DNA from: UBA2336 sp964404445
GTDB taxonomy: Bacteria; Bacteroidota; Bacteroidia; Cytophagales; Cyclobacteriaceae
NCBI GenBank assembly: GCA_964404445.1
Contig: CAYOJW010000002.1
Span: 186,001-250,000 of the forward strand
Reading direction: 5' to 3'
Length of the DNA stretch: 64,000 nt
In this document: in pieces, positions 26,568-36,053 of the stretch
Position numbering within the stretch: the first letter of the stretch is position 1
Layout: every line of letters starts with the position of its first letter
The notes under the pieces: model-generated
Seen by the model: only the letters and a program-made list of their open reading frames with translations
What the model was told of the DNA's origin: nothing
The model's database searches: none
Position numbers and translations under genes: made by a program

Positions 26568-26948
26568 ATGAATCAGCGATACACATTATTGACAGGCACC
26601 TTGTTAGGATTATTAGGTGTTGCATTGGGTGCTTTTGGCGCCCACGCACTTAAACCTATGTTACAGGAAGCCGGCCGGTTAGATACCTACGAATTAGCCG
26701 TACGCTATCAGTTTTATCATGCCCTCGCGTTATTGGGTGTTGGTATCTTACAATACCAGTTAACCTCAAAACATATAAGAACCTCCGCAGTGCTTTTAGT
26801 AACAGGTGTACTGCTGTTCAGCGGCAGCTTATACACGTTGTGCTTTACAGGCATTACTGCGTTTGCTATGGTTACACCCGTAGGCGGTGTGCTGATGATT
26901 CTCGGCTGGTTGTTTCTGGCTATTGGAATTTTCAGCACGAAGAAATAA
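26568..26948 (+). CDS. DUF423 membrane protein
   Basis: A 126-residue protein with four membrane helices. The LLGVALGAFGAHALK start and the ELAVRYQFYHALALLGVG segment are the conserved DUF423 (YgdD/TMEM256-like) motifs. No function is established. It is second in the yggS operon and followed by a terminator at 26995. Confidence 0.9.
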   Translation: MNQRYTLLTGTLLGLLGVALGAFGAHALKPMLQEAGRLDTYELAVRYQFYHALALLGVGILQYQLTSKHIRTSAVLLVTGVLLFSGSLYTLCFTGITAFAMVTPVGGVLMILGWLFLAIGIFSTKK

Positions 26949-26994
26949 CAGAAAGGAAACAAGGTTTTCAATTTTGGCCAGCCTGTCAATCATA

Positions 26995-27025
26995 AAAAAG
27001 ACCACCCTGTTCGGATGGTCTTTTT
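26995..27025 (+). terminator. Terminator after yggS-DUF423
   Basis: AAAAAGACCACC pairs with GGATGGTCTTTTT across a short loop with one mismatch, and a T-rich run (TTTTTCTTTTTT) follows. It lies between convergent genes and the A-rich left flank may also serve the DUF1573 gene. Confidence 0.75.
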
Positions 27026-27053
27026 CTTTTTTGTTGGTTTAAAACCGTAAAAG

Positions 27054-27473
27054 TTATTGAGGCTTTTTGTCTAACACGTTTGTGGTAAACGTAATCGAGG
27101 TATCAACCACCGAGTTTGAAATGATAGGCAATGTTTTTGTCTGCTTGTTCATTTTACCGGCACTGTTAAAACCTACTTTAATCTCGCCTTTTCCACCGGG
27201 CATAATAGGCTCACGCGGCCACTGTGGTGTAGTACATCCGCAAGTTGGCTGAATATTGGTGATCATTAACGGCTGGTTGCCCGTGTTGGTGAATTTAAAC
27301 GTATGCTCAACGATGTCGCCCTGGTAAATATCGCCAAAGTCGTGTGTGGTCTTCTCTAAGGTAAGAACCGGTCCATCAGCCTTAATCACTGGCGCCTGTG
27401 ATTTGGCCTCTTGTGCGAAACTTGCTGAAACAATAAACAACAGCAAAATCCCTAAAACTGAATACTTCTTCAT
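27054..27473 (-). CDS. DUF1573 secreted protein
   Basis: A 139-residue protein with a signal peptide (about 1-20, ending SASFAQ). The DUF1573 domain has THDFGDIYQGD, EHTFKFTNTGNQPL and the conserved cysteine pair in PTCGCTTPQWP. The fold is an Ig/MSP-like beta sandwich widespread in Bacteroidota envelopes, with no firm function. It is monocistronic behind a TACCTTTG element. Confidence 0.9.
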   Translation of the reverse strand: MKKYSVLGILLLFIVSASFAQEAKSQAPVIKADGPVLTLEKTTHDFGDIYQGDIVEHTFKFTNTGNQPLMITNIQPTCGCTTPQWPREPIMPGGKGEIKVGFNSAGKMNKQTKTLPIISNSVVDTSITFTTNVLDKKPQ

Positions 27474-27488
27474 ATCTTAATTTTTTTT

Positions 27489-27496
27489 CAAAGGTA
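27489..27496 (-). promoter_or_regulatory. -7 element of the DUF1573 gene
   Basis: TACCTTTG on the minus strand matches TAnnTTTG, 15 bp upstream of the ATG at 27473. No TTG at the right -33 spacing. Confidence 0.5.
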
Positions 27497-27586
27497 ATAA
27501 GACTAAAACAACAATGTTGCCAATACCACCCGAAATTTGCCGGGCGATTGCCCTGTATAACAAATCTTTAACAAGCGTAACCGTTT

Positions 27587-28057
27587 ATGATACCTGAAAT
27601 AACCGAAAAATATGGAAACCGTGTACGGGTACGCATCTGTGGCGTGTGTTGGGATGCCGACAACCTCCTGGTCATCAATCACAAGCACCTCACTGCGGGC
27701 GACTTCTGGGCTATGCCCGGAGGCGGACTTGAGTTTGGCGAGCGTACCGAAGATGCACTTATGCGGGAGTTCCGGGAAGAAACTAACCTCGACATCACGC
27801 CCGGAACATTCCGGTTTGCCTGCGAACTGATCAAGCCTCCCCTGCATGGCATCGAGCTATTCTTTTCCGTTACGCACGCAAGCGGTACCGTAAAGACCGG
27901 CCACGACCCCGAAACCCACACCCGGCTGATCGACAGCGCAACCTACATGAGCATACCCGAAATACTGCGCATACCAGAAACCGAACGCCACGGGATTTTT
28001 AACTACATCAAAAACGCAGCCGACCTCAAAACCCTTACCGGCTTTTACAGAATATAA
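27587..28057 (+). CDS. NUDIX hydrolase
   Basis: A 156-residue single-domain protein. The Nudix box GGGLEFGERTEDALMREF, continuing REET, has all catalytic acidic residues. The usual final glycine is asparagine (EETNL). Such enzymes cleave nucleoside diphosphates linked to another group; the substrate cannot be told. It begins a plus-strand run with the DUF3822 gene and coaD but is 100 bp from the next gene. Confidence 0.9.
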   Translation: MIPEITEKYGNRVRVRICGVCWDADNLLVINHKHLTAGDFWAMPGGGLEFGERTEDALMREFREETNLDITPGTFRFACELIKPPLHGIELFFSVTHASGTVKTGHDPETHTRLIDSATYMSIPEILRIPETERHGIFNYIKNAADLKTLTGFYRI

Positions 28058-28161
28058 GCGCACAAAACTGCGTTTTTATGCTAAATTGACTATTATTGTA
28101 CGATTAACCGGTCAAAAACCGGAAGCAAGTTTACTATTGGCAACCGTAAAACCCCGAAACC

Positions 28162-29046
28162 TTGCAAGCAACTGAAACAAGCTACAAGCTGATCAAGAAA
28201 ATAAAAGACGACCAGTTCGATGAAGAGAAAATTCCGCAGTACGAACTTCTGCTCAACATCGGTACGCGCGATTTTCAGGTAGGGATTGTTGATACGGCCG
28301 ACAACCGTTTTTTGCTGTTGGAAGATTACGTGTTTCCCAGCGTTGCTTCACAAGACGACCTGATCAACACATTGGATGTATTGTTTGAAGCCCATGCTTT
28401 TTTACAGGCCAATTACTGGAAGAGCATCCGCATATCGTTTAAGAACCAGAATTTTGTACAGGTGCCGCAAGCACTTTATACCGAAGAAGCCCTAACCGAT
28501 TACCTCCGTTTTAACGCACACATCCATACCGATGAAGAAGATTTCTTCCCCATTGCATTAAAAAGCACGCAGGCCGTTACGGTGTTTGCCGTTCATAAAG
28601 ACATAAAAGAATGGATCAGCGGCATTTACCCCAACAACACACCGGTGTTTTTGCACCAATCGGCCGTGCTGATCGATGGCGTAATGGCAGCCGCAAAACA
28701 ATATACCGGTAACCCGTTGTTCATTTACATCGATCGCTTTAAACTTCACGTTGTATCGGTTAACAATGGTAAGCTGATTTTTTACAACCAGTTTATCATT
28801 AAACAATTCAGCGATTACATCAAATACATTATGCTGGTGATGCAATCGCTGAACATGAACCAGAAAACCAGTCAGGTGATTTTATGGGGATACATCGGGC
28901 GGAACTCGCCACACTACCACGAGTTTTACAAATACATCAGCAACGTTGCCTTTGGCAAGCGTCCCGATCACCTGAACTTCAGTTATTTCTTTGATGAAGC
29001 CCAGGATCACCATTTCTTTGATCTGTTTCATATCCATTCGGTCTGA
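28162..29046 (+). CDS. DUF3822 family protein
   Basis: A 294-residue protein. The N-terminal YELLLNIGTRDFQVGIVD and the central FIYIDRFKLHVVSVNNGKLIFYNQF are typical of DUF3822, an actin/hexokinase-like fold protein of Bacteroidota usually next to coaD. TTG at 28162 is the likely start: no in-frame ATG is near the N-terminus and the conserved segment begins soon after. coaD starts 11 bp downstream. In relatives an rsmD gene often lies between the two; it is absent here. Function unknown. Confidence 0.8.
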   Translation: MQATETSYKLIKKIKDDQFDEEKIPQYELLLNIGTRDFQVGIVDTADNRFLLLEDYVFPSVASQDDLINTLDVLFEAHAFLQANYWKSIRISFKNQNFVQVPQALYTEEALTDYLRFNAHIHTDEEDFFPIALKSTQAVTVFAVHKDIKEWISGIYPNNTPVFLHQSAVLIDGVMAAAKQYTGNPLFIYIDRFKLHVVSVNNGKLIFYNQFIIKQFSDYIKYIMLVMQSLNMNQKTSQVILWGYIGRNSPHYHEFYKYISNVAFGKRPDHLNFSYFFDEAQDHHFFDLFHIHSV

Positions 29047-29057
29047 ACATATTCTTT

Positions 29058-29516
29058 ATGAAAAAGCGTATAGCATTGTTTCCGGGGTCTTTCGATCCTT
29101 TTACTAAAGGCCACGAAGACATCGTATTGCGCGGATTAACGTTGTTTGACGAAATCATTATTGCCATCGGCTATAACTCGCAAAAGAGTATCCGGTATTT
29201 CGAAATCAACTTCATGATCGACCATATCCGGTCAACGTTTAAAAACTATCCCAACATCAGCGTTGAACATTTCGATAAACTAACAGCCGAGCTGGCACGC
29301 GAACGCGGAGCTGAGTTTTTGTTGCGCGGCATACGCAACACTACCGATTTTGAATACGAAAACAGCATTGCCCAGGTAAACCGCAAATTATACGAAGAGC
29401 TTGAGTCGGTATTCTTAATTACCTCACCTGAGTTTGCCTGGATCAGTTCCTCCATCGTACGTGAAGTGCATCGCTATAAAGGTGATGTATCGGAGTTTTT
29501 ACCTTATACACTTTAG
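29058..29516 (+). CDS. coaD: Pantetheine-phosphate adenylyltransferase
   Basis: A 152-residue nucleotidyltransferase making dephospho-CoA from 4-phosphopantetheine and ATP, the fourth step of CoA synthesis. The GSFDPFTKGH motif holds the T/H-x-G-H signature. LLRGIRNTTDFEYE and WISSSIVREV match the substrate and phosphate sites. Length is normal. It is in an operon with the DUF3822 gene. Confidence 0.96.
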   Translation: MKKRIALFPGSFDPFTKGHEDIVLRGLTLFDEIIIAIGYNSQKSIRYFEINFMIDHIRSTFKNYPNISVEHFDKLTAELARERGAEFLLRGIRNTTDFEYENSIAQVNRKLYEELESVFLITSPEFAWISSSIVREVHRYKGDVSEFLPYTL

Positions 29517-29548
29517 TTATTGGTTGTTAGGTGATCGTTGTTAAGTGT

Positions 29549-29667
29549 CATCTCAAAAACATTCTCGTCATTCCGAGGAACGAGGAACCCTCAAAATATT
29601 ATGTATTCTGTAAGTTCGAAGATCCCTCGTTCCTCGGGAAGACAGTCTTGTATGTATTTTTGAGATC
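29549..29667. repeat. CCGAGGAACGAGG-type interrupted inverted repeat
   Basis: Outer arms are ATCTCAAAAA (29550-29559) and TTTTTGAGAT. Inner arms are CCGAGGAACGAGG (29573-29585) and its exact complement CCTCGTTCCTCGG (29625-29637). The 21 bp at 29567-29587 recur in inverted orientation at 38810-38830. No ORF is inside. It looks like a small non-coding mobile or REP-like element, about 120 bp. Confidence 0.6.
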
Positions 29668-29672
29668 AATTA

Positions 29673-29713
29673 TAGTTGTTAGTCCATTTCAGAGAACCAA
29701 CAACTAACAACTA
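29673..29713. repeat. TAGTTGTTAG/CTAACAACTA hairpin
   Basis: Perfect 10-bp arms (29673-29682 and 29704-29713) lie at the 3-prime end of the A2M gene. A matching GTTGTTAG word is at 29523. It belongs to the same word family as the repeats at 8532, 11872 and 13197. Confidence 0.6.
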
Positions 29714-29721
29714 CAAACTAA

Positions 29722-32700
29722 TTACTTCACCTCTACCCTAACACCCTGCGAGTGACTGGTAAACTCCGGTGCGTACATACATTGAATAGTCGTTACACCG
29801 TTTGAGAAGTCGCCTTTTTGCGAAACACGCAAGGCATATTCAAACACATACGTTCCTTTAGGTAAATACCCGATAAAGAAGTTTGTCGCCAAGTCACGCG
29901 GACTTTCATAATAATACAGTCCATCCTGATACTTATGCGTTGATAGCGTAGAGACTGGCTCAAACCCTGCCGCCCGCATATCTTTCAGGTGAACGTATTC
30001 CATCGCACGATCTGCCCGTAACTCAATGCGTACTTTTATCAAATCGCCCACGTGCAAATCTTTACCGGAAACTGGCGTAATAACCGGGCCACGGTCGGTG
30101 TTCTGTTGCAAGAACAATTCTTTTTTGAGTTTGAGCGGTGTTTCGGCAGGAGTGATTTTATCCAACTGCTCAAAATACTGCCAGTACACTGCGCCCCATG
30201 CCACGCCTTCATCAGTCTTGGTAACAGTTACGTTCCCCATTTCAGGTTTGATCTCACCGGCCTGCCAGGCGGTTTTAAAATAGCCCGTTCCTGCCTCGGT
30301 TTTCGCATCGGGGCGTTTGGCCGGATCAACCACTTCGTTCCCTACTTTTATCTCTACCAATTTTGTGCTGGCTAAGGCATCGCTTCCTCTTCGTAACAAA
30401 GCATAGCAAGCCTCAACGGTTGCCTTGGTTGTTTTCCAGTCCTGCGTTTGCTTTTGTTTAAGTAACCATGCTTTTAAATCTTCAACCGCTTTCTGATCGT
30501 TTGCTACTTCATCGTACACTTCAATCATCAATGCCTGGGTTTCAACAGGTGCTTGATACCAGAAATATCCGCCATCGTTTTTCCAGTACATACCCATTTC
30601 TTCCGAATGCAACGCGCGTTCGTTAAACGATTGAATCATAGCCGGGGTAATCGTTTTATCGTTGTACCGATGCAGTGCCAAACAAGTCATGCCTTGCGTA
30701 TATAAATTGGTTTTAAGCCAGTATTGCTTCGCCTGACCGAGATAGTAATCGAACGCTTCTTTGGTGTTGGCTGGAATAGCCACGTCTTTAAAATAGCTGC
30801 GCACATACAGATAATGGTATTGAACGTAGCCGATATTGTTATCCGTTAACACAACCTGTTTTTTGCGTGCCTGCTCTTTCAGTTCATCGTAATCGCGTTT
30901 GATTTTGCTGTCGAGGTAAGCCAACGCCTGCTTAACCATATTCCATGTCCGGTCATCTTGCCGAACAGACTTCACGCCCATCACATCCAGATGCCCCATG
31001 CCTGCAATGATGTGTTGTGTCATGTAGCGGTCTTCCGGGAAACCGGGAAACCAGCTAAACCCACCGTTCGGACTTTGTGCCTTTACGATTTTATCCAGCG
31101 CGCGTTCCTGTTCGGCTGCCATGCGGTTTAAGTCGAACAACACACCCACCATACGTTTGCGTTGGCTTTCATCTTTTGCTTGCAATACCCACGGGGTTTC
31201 TTCCAATAAGGCTGATTTCAATTCCTGATTCTTTTCAAGATTCGATAACAGTGCATCCGGCTGAATATTTTTCCACGTATCAAAAACCTGTTTAATGCGT
31301 GGGTTACTGTTAGCAATGTGCGCGGCAATGCTGTTTGCATAATACTTACTGAATGTTTGCTCGACACAATCGTACGGGTATTCCATCAAATACGGCAACG
31401 ATTGAATGGCATACCATGCCGGGTTGGAGGTGAACTCAAGCGTAAACCGCTGATGGCGCAACGTAGTGGATTTGTTGTTTACTAATTTATCGAGTTTAAA
31501 AGTTTTGGTTTGCTTACCGCGAATGGGCAACGGCATGGTTTCGGTTACCAGCATACGATTGGTAACAACGGGCAATACCATTTCTTCGCCATCCGAGAAA
31601 TCACCCGCTTTGGCCACAATGCGATACATAACCGCCTGTAACCCTTCGGGTATTTCAATGCTCCATTCAAGGTTTGTACTTTGCTTCGGTTTGAGCGTAA
31701 AATTTTGGGCAACGACCTTATTCTTCATCAGGTCATCGACAGGTTTCATGGTAAGCGCATCGAAAAACTGAAGTTGTGCCTGCCCGCTCAGTTCTTTATC
31801 AACCAAACTGCTGACTTTTGCCGAGAATTTCATCTTATCATTCTCGCGGAAAAAACGCGGCTGGTTAGGCACTACCATTATATCTTTTTGCGTAACCAAC
31901 TGGTTGTACACAAAGCCCGATTTTAAATCTTTGGTGTGCGCAAAGCCCATCATTTTCCAACGGGTTAATGCTTCGGGAATGGTAAACTTGATGATCACCT
32001 CGCCTTTCGTGTTGGTCATCAGGTGCGGGTAGAAGAAAGCGGTTTCGTTAAAATTGGTACGGACTTTTACATCGGAAAAATCTTGTTTGGAACCCTTCAT
32101 CGCTCCACCAATTGCATCCTTGTTAGGCACTGGATTTAAATCTTCAAAATCTTGATGAATAACTCTATCCTCTATCGATCCCGCAGCCTCCTCACGTGCT
32201 ACTTCGGCAACAGATCCGGTCATGTCCATCTTCTTCATCGACTCATAACCAATCGAACTTGTTCCTCTGATTCTGATTGGAGCATTCCTATTCCTGTATC
32301 CATAAAAACTATACCCAAACCAGTTCAGGTTATCAAAGTATATCGCTTTAGCTGATCGTGAAGGGCTTGCGTTCCATCCGGTTTGATAGCCGGTAAGGTT
32401 AACTACTTTAAAATCGTTTACCGTTTGCCAGCCCAAGCGACTGTAATTATTTTCGAAAAATTGTGCATACCAGTTGTTCGCACGAAACTCGTCTAACGAG
32501 GCATCGTACAGCGTGGCCACCATTTCGGCAGCGACTTTATCGGCCTGTTTGCCTTTTACAACAATTTTCCATTCTTCGGCTGCACCGGGTTGCAGTTTGT
32601 CGCGGAACGTTTCAAACGTAACATCTAACGCCTTATTGCTGTACGGAACGGTTATCGCATAACTGCCTGCATACAACCGGCTGTTTTTAACAAAGGTTAC

Positions 32701-35700
32701 GTGCAACGTAATGTTGCCCCGGTACTCTTCCGTAACCGGAATTTCCAATACACGCTGTTCATTCTTTAACGTAAGCCATTGTTTCGACAACAAGCGGCCA
32801 TCTAATTCAATTTCGTACAATACGTTATTTAACTGTTCGGATGTACCAATGATCACGGAAGCCTTTTCGCCCGGCTCGGCATTGATTTTCAACGGCTGAT
32901 ACGCATATACAGCCGGTGTGGCCAACACCTTGGCTGCTGTATTAAACAGCTTAAAGTAGCTTACTTCCCTTACCACATTGCCTTCGCTATCGGCAGATGT
33001 TATTTCGGCCACATACTCGCCCTCCGGCCATTTTTGCAGATCGGTAAGTATTAAGGTTTTACTTTTCTCTGTATCGAAATTCTGTGAGAACACTTCCTGT
33101 TGTTTAGCCCACGTAAATTTGTTGGCTTCATCGGCATACAAATCGTTCGGAAAAAGTTTGTAATACTCTTCGCGCGAATATAACGCACGATCGGGCTGTT
33201 GCCATAAACGGTTTCGGAATGCCTTGTCGGGCGATTTTAGCAAGTGGATTTTTATAGCGCCTTTTGCCAGCTGAAACTGCCCGGCCAAATTGGTTGTATG
33301 GATCGGGAATTCGTGCTTCACGTCTTTTTTATGCTTATCAATGTCTTCCATCGACAATCCGATCAGCAACGATTTATATGCGACCGAAACCGTAGTTGAA
33401 GAACTATGTGTTTCACCGTTGATGTCGGTTACATCGGCATAAATGGTATAGTTAAAAGTAGGATCGGAAGCCCTGTCCACCGACAAGTCGGGCAAGGCGT
33501 TAAAGTCAACCTGAAATTTCCCGTTTTCGTCCGTTGTTGTTTTCCCGTTTGCAATCTCTATCTCAGGCGATGATGGGTACGTTCCCCAACGGCACCACCA
33601 CCAAAACGGAAAATTAGCAACACGCACAACACGATAGGCAACCGAAGCCCCATCAATGTTTGCACCCGAATAGGCCAGTGCGAAACCTTCGGCCTGAATA
33701 CGGTCGTTCAGCTTAAACGATCCGGTAACGGGATTAAAGCCCACCTCAAACTTGGGGCGTTTGTATTCTTCCACCGAAAAATATACCTGCCCGCTGCCGT
33801 CTGAATTTTCAATGCGCATTTGCCCCATCAATCCGCCCGATGGCGCGGTGAACGAGCCGCTGAAAGTTCCATATTCGTTAGTAACAACATTCAACTCGGC
33901 CACCTGCTGATGATTAACATCGTACAGCATTATGTTTGCATGACGCTTCGCTACTATTTCGGGTTTCTTGCCATCGGTATTCACAACCAACCCTTTAAAG
34001 TAAATGGTTTGCCCCGGACGGTAAATGGCGCGGTCTAAAAAGAAAATGGTGCTTGTATGCTTTTCGCGCTTATCGTTTTTGTGCTGATAGATCGACTCCG
34101 CATAATAATAGTACCGTCTGTCGATAGGTTCGGTGCTTATAAAATCAGAACCTTTGCTGAACGTTACCGAAAAACTTCTGCGGTTGTCGTCCTTAAAGTA
34201 CGGTACTTTAAAGTAGCCTTTTGCATCGGTTGTATAAACCCCGGCTTTTACCGGTTCGTATTCGCCTTGTTTGCTGTTATAGCGTGATGTATAAACTGTT
34301 GCCGTTACATCGCGCAATGCCTCGCCCGACTGCCGGTTGAGCACATAAAACTCTGCACCGCCATCGTCTAAAATACGATGCACATACGTGATGTTTGAAA
34401 CAACAGTAAACGCATAGGCCATGGCATTTGCCGATATGGCAAAAGAAGGTGCGTTGCTGAACAGTACCATATACTCGCCTACGGGCAGGGCATCGAGTTT
34501 AACTTCAAGGCTGTGTTGCTGGTAATCGCCATCATCGGGTAAGGTATAGCTTCCAACTTTAGCGGGAGTTTTGGCAATGAAATGGCGTAAGAACTCCGCT
34601 TCGCGATCGATGTTGTATTGTTTGTTTAATTTTTTTCGCAACGCCTGAACTTCATCGCGGTTTACCTGAATGATGCGGTAATGTAAACCGGTAAAGTTTT
34701 TATACGAAACCAACGCACGGAACGGCAAACCGGGGGCGTTGTTCTCTTCCATGCTAACGTTGACCGACTTCGTTAAAATACTTTCCTGTAAATTTTCGCA
34801 GAGGATTGCCCCATCCGAATCGGGGAAACGTTTTTTGGCCGCTTCGCAAATATCGAATGCTGTTTTTAAATCCCATTTATGCACATCGCCCTGTAAGGGT
34901 TTATAGTTTGCTGCCGAGCCAACATACGTGCGGGCTTTTTCAACGGTTACTTTACCCACCACCGGATGGTTGGCTACCTGCCGTTCGAGGTGTTCAATAG
35001 CCTTAAAATAAAGCTGGTCTTTTTCGGGCAGCGTTAAATGAGCCGCTACAAACTTCAGGCGTTTTAAATCAATTTCCACCCAGGCCGAGGGATCTTCATC
35101 CTGAATATGAAACGCCTCTAAATCCTGCAACAGTGTAAGGGCATAAAACTTCATGGAAGTTGTATCGTTCGATTCAATTTTTGTGCGGATAAACGTTTTG
35201 GCATCCGACAGGTATGCTTCTTTATCTAACACAAATGCGTACGCAGGCTTGGTTAACTCCGGCTCGGACGATGAAAAAAAATCAATAGCACGGTGCGCCA
35301 GAAAATCGTACAGCGTTGGCCGCAACTGTCGCCCCGGTGCATTGCCTTCGTTAAGCACGGGCGCATATACATCAATTTTTTCTTTTTTACTTTTATCAGC
35401 ATCGGCCAAACTTAGCTTGTATTGTTCTGTTGTTTCCGATACAATTTTAGCGAGGCTCCATGTTTCGATATCATCCGCATCAAAATCGACTGTTTCGCTG
35501 CGATTCATAAACGCATACCGGTTTTGCTGGTAATACTGCCAGTACATTTCGCCCAGCATGGAATGCAGCAACGGCTTAACCGGGTACGTGGCCTGATCGG
35601 CCTCTTGCCGGAGTTTTACGAGGTTCTTAACAAACGCATTCTCTTCTTTAACATCGGTAAACTTGAGCTGATGGATATAAGCCTTTACCAACTGGCCGGC

Positions 35701-35907
35701 ATGGTTTCGCTGTTTGGCTTCTTTTTCGATAGTCATAACAACTTTCAGTGCCGATTCGGGCAAACCTTTGTTTTCAAAATCGGTTACTTCCTGCCAGGCT
35801 TTGTCGAAATCGAAATCGCTCATCGTAGTGGGTTGGGTTTTGTGTTGGGAGGTTGTGCACTGCATCAAAAGAAACAATGCCAGTATAAAAAGGTTAATTT
35901 TTCGCAT
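29722..35907 (-). CDS. Alpha-2-macroglobulin family lipoprotein with thioester
   Basis: A 2061-residue envelope lipoprotein. The signal peptide ends in LLMQC with C17 as anchor. MG-type beta domains follow; the MG2 region DRAIYRPGQTIYFKGLVV lies near residue 630. The bait/MG7-like region precedes the alpha-2-macroglobulin domain (ETAFFYPHLMTNTKGE and FTIPEALTRWKMMGFAH, near 1300). The thioester motif CVEQ is at residue 1514, in YPYDCVEQTF. TED helices and a C-terminal receptor-like domain follow. Bacterial A2Ms trap proteases by thioester crosslinking; that role is inferred. Around residues 1205-1230 the string RIRGTSSIGYES resembles a TonB-receptor plug motif. ATG 35907 is preferred to TTG 35913. 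Confidence 0.93.
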   Translation of the reverse strand: MRKINLFILALFLLMQCTTSQHKTQPTTMSDFDFDKAWQEVTDFENKGLPESALKVVMTIEKEAKQRNHAGQLVKAYIHQLKFTDVKEENAFVKNLVKLRQEADQATYPVKPLLHSMLGEMYWQYYQQNRYAFMNRSETVDFDADDIETWSLAKIVSETTEQYKLSLADADKSKKEKIDVYAPVLNEGNAPGRQLRPTLYDFLAHRAIDFFSSSEPELTKPAYAFVLDKEAYLSDAKTFIRTKIESNDTTSMKFYALTLLQDLEAFHIQDEDPSAWVEIDLKRLKFVAAHLTLPEKDQLYFKAIEHLERQVANHPVVGKVTVEKARTYVGSAANYKPLQGDVHKWDLKTAFDICEAAKKRFPDSDGAILCENLQESILTKSVNVSMEENNAPGLPFRALVSYKNFTGLHYRIIQVNRDEVQALRKKLNKQYNIDREAEFLRHFIAKTPAKVGSYTLPDDGDYQQHSLEVKLDALPVGEYMVLFSNAPSFAISANAMAYAFTVVSNITYVHRILDDGGAEFYVLNRQSGEALRDVTATVYTSRYNSKQGEYEPVKAGVYTTDAKGYFKVPYFKDDNRRSFSVTFSKGSDFISTEPIDRRYYYYAESIYQHKNDKREKHTSTIFFLDRAIYRPGQTIYFKGLVVNTDGKKPEIVAKRHANIMLYDVNHQQVAELNVVTNEYGTFSGSFTAPSGGLMGQMRIENSDGSGQVYFSVEEYKRPKFEVGFNPVTGSFKLNDRIQAEGFALAYSGANIDGASVAYRVVRVANFPFWWWCRWGTYPSSPEIEIANGKTTTDENGKFQVDFNALPDLSVDRASDPTFNYTIYADVTDINGETHSSSTTVSVAYKSLLIGLSMEDIDKHKKDVKHEFPIHTTNLAGQFQLAKGAIKIHLLKSPDKAFRNRLWQQPDRALYSREEYYKLFPNDLYADEANKFTWAKQQEVFSQNFDTEKSKTLILTDLQKWPEGEYVAEITSADSEGNVVREVSYFKLFNTAAKVLATPAVYAYQPLKINAEPGEKASVIIGTSEQLNNVLYEIELDGRLLSKQWLTLKNEQRVLEIPVTEEYRGNITLHVTFVKNSRLYAGSYAITVPYSNKALDVTFETFRDKLQPGAAEEWKIVVKGKQADKVAAEMVATLYDASLDEFRANNWYAQFFENNYSRLGWQTVNDFKVVNLTGYQTGWNASPSRSAKAIYFDNLNWFGYSFYGYRNRNAPIRIRGTSSIGYESMKKMDMTGSVAEVAREEAAGSIEDRVIHQDFEDLNPVPNKDAIGGAMKGSKQDFSDVKVRTNFNETAFFYPHLMTNTKGEVIIKFTIPEALTRWKMMGFAHTKDLKSGFVYNQLVTQKDIMVVPNQPRFFRENDKMKFSAKVSSLVDKELSGQAQLQFFDALTMKPVDDLMKNKVVAQNFTLKPKQSTNLEWSIEIPEGLQAVMYRIVAKAGDFSDGEEMVLPVVTNRMLVTETMPLPIRGKQTKTFKLDKLVNNKSTTLRHQRFTLEFTSNPAWYAIQSLPYLMEYPYDCVEQTFSKYYANSIAAHIANSNPRIKQVFDTWKNIQPDALLSNLEKNQELKSALLEETPWVLQAKDESQRKRMVGVLFDLNRMAAEQERALDKIVKAQSPNGGFSWFPGFPEDRYMTQHIIAGMGHLDVMGVKSVRQDDRTWNMVKQALAYLDSKIKRDYDELKEQARKKQVVLTDNNIGYVQYHYLYVRSYFKDVAIPANTKEAFDYYLGQAKQYWLKTNLYTQGMTCLALHRYNDKTITPAMIQSFNERALHSEEMGMYWKNDGGYFWYQAPVETQALMIEVYDEVANDQKAVEDLKAWLLKQKQTQDWKTTKATVEACYALLRRGSDALASTKLVEIKVGNEVVDPAKRPDAKTEAGTGYFKTAWQAGEIKPEMGNVTVTKTDEGVAWGAVYWQYFEQLDKITPAETPLKLKKELFLQQNTDRGPVITPVSGKDLHVGDLIKVRIELRADRAMEYVHLKDMRAAGFEPVSTLSTHKYQDGLYYYESPRDLATNFFIGYLPKGTYVFEYALRVSQKGDFSNGVTTIQCMYAPEFTSHSQGVRVEVK

Positions 35908-36053
35908 ACACAATCGTTAATCGTACAAACAGAATACCGTGAAGTTAATAAAGTCACCGTAAAGATGAGTGAACGGGCTTTATTCCATAAATAAAGAAAG
36001 AAAAATAATCGTTACCGGAGAAAACTCCAGACAATCAAAAGGTTACCACACTG

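Noticed and set aside
29722..35907. Many antisense ORFs of 60-190 codons opposite the A2M gene
   Set aside because: They are shadows of one long, well-supported coding sequence and lack recognisable domains or leaders.
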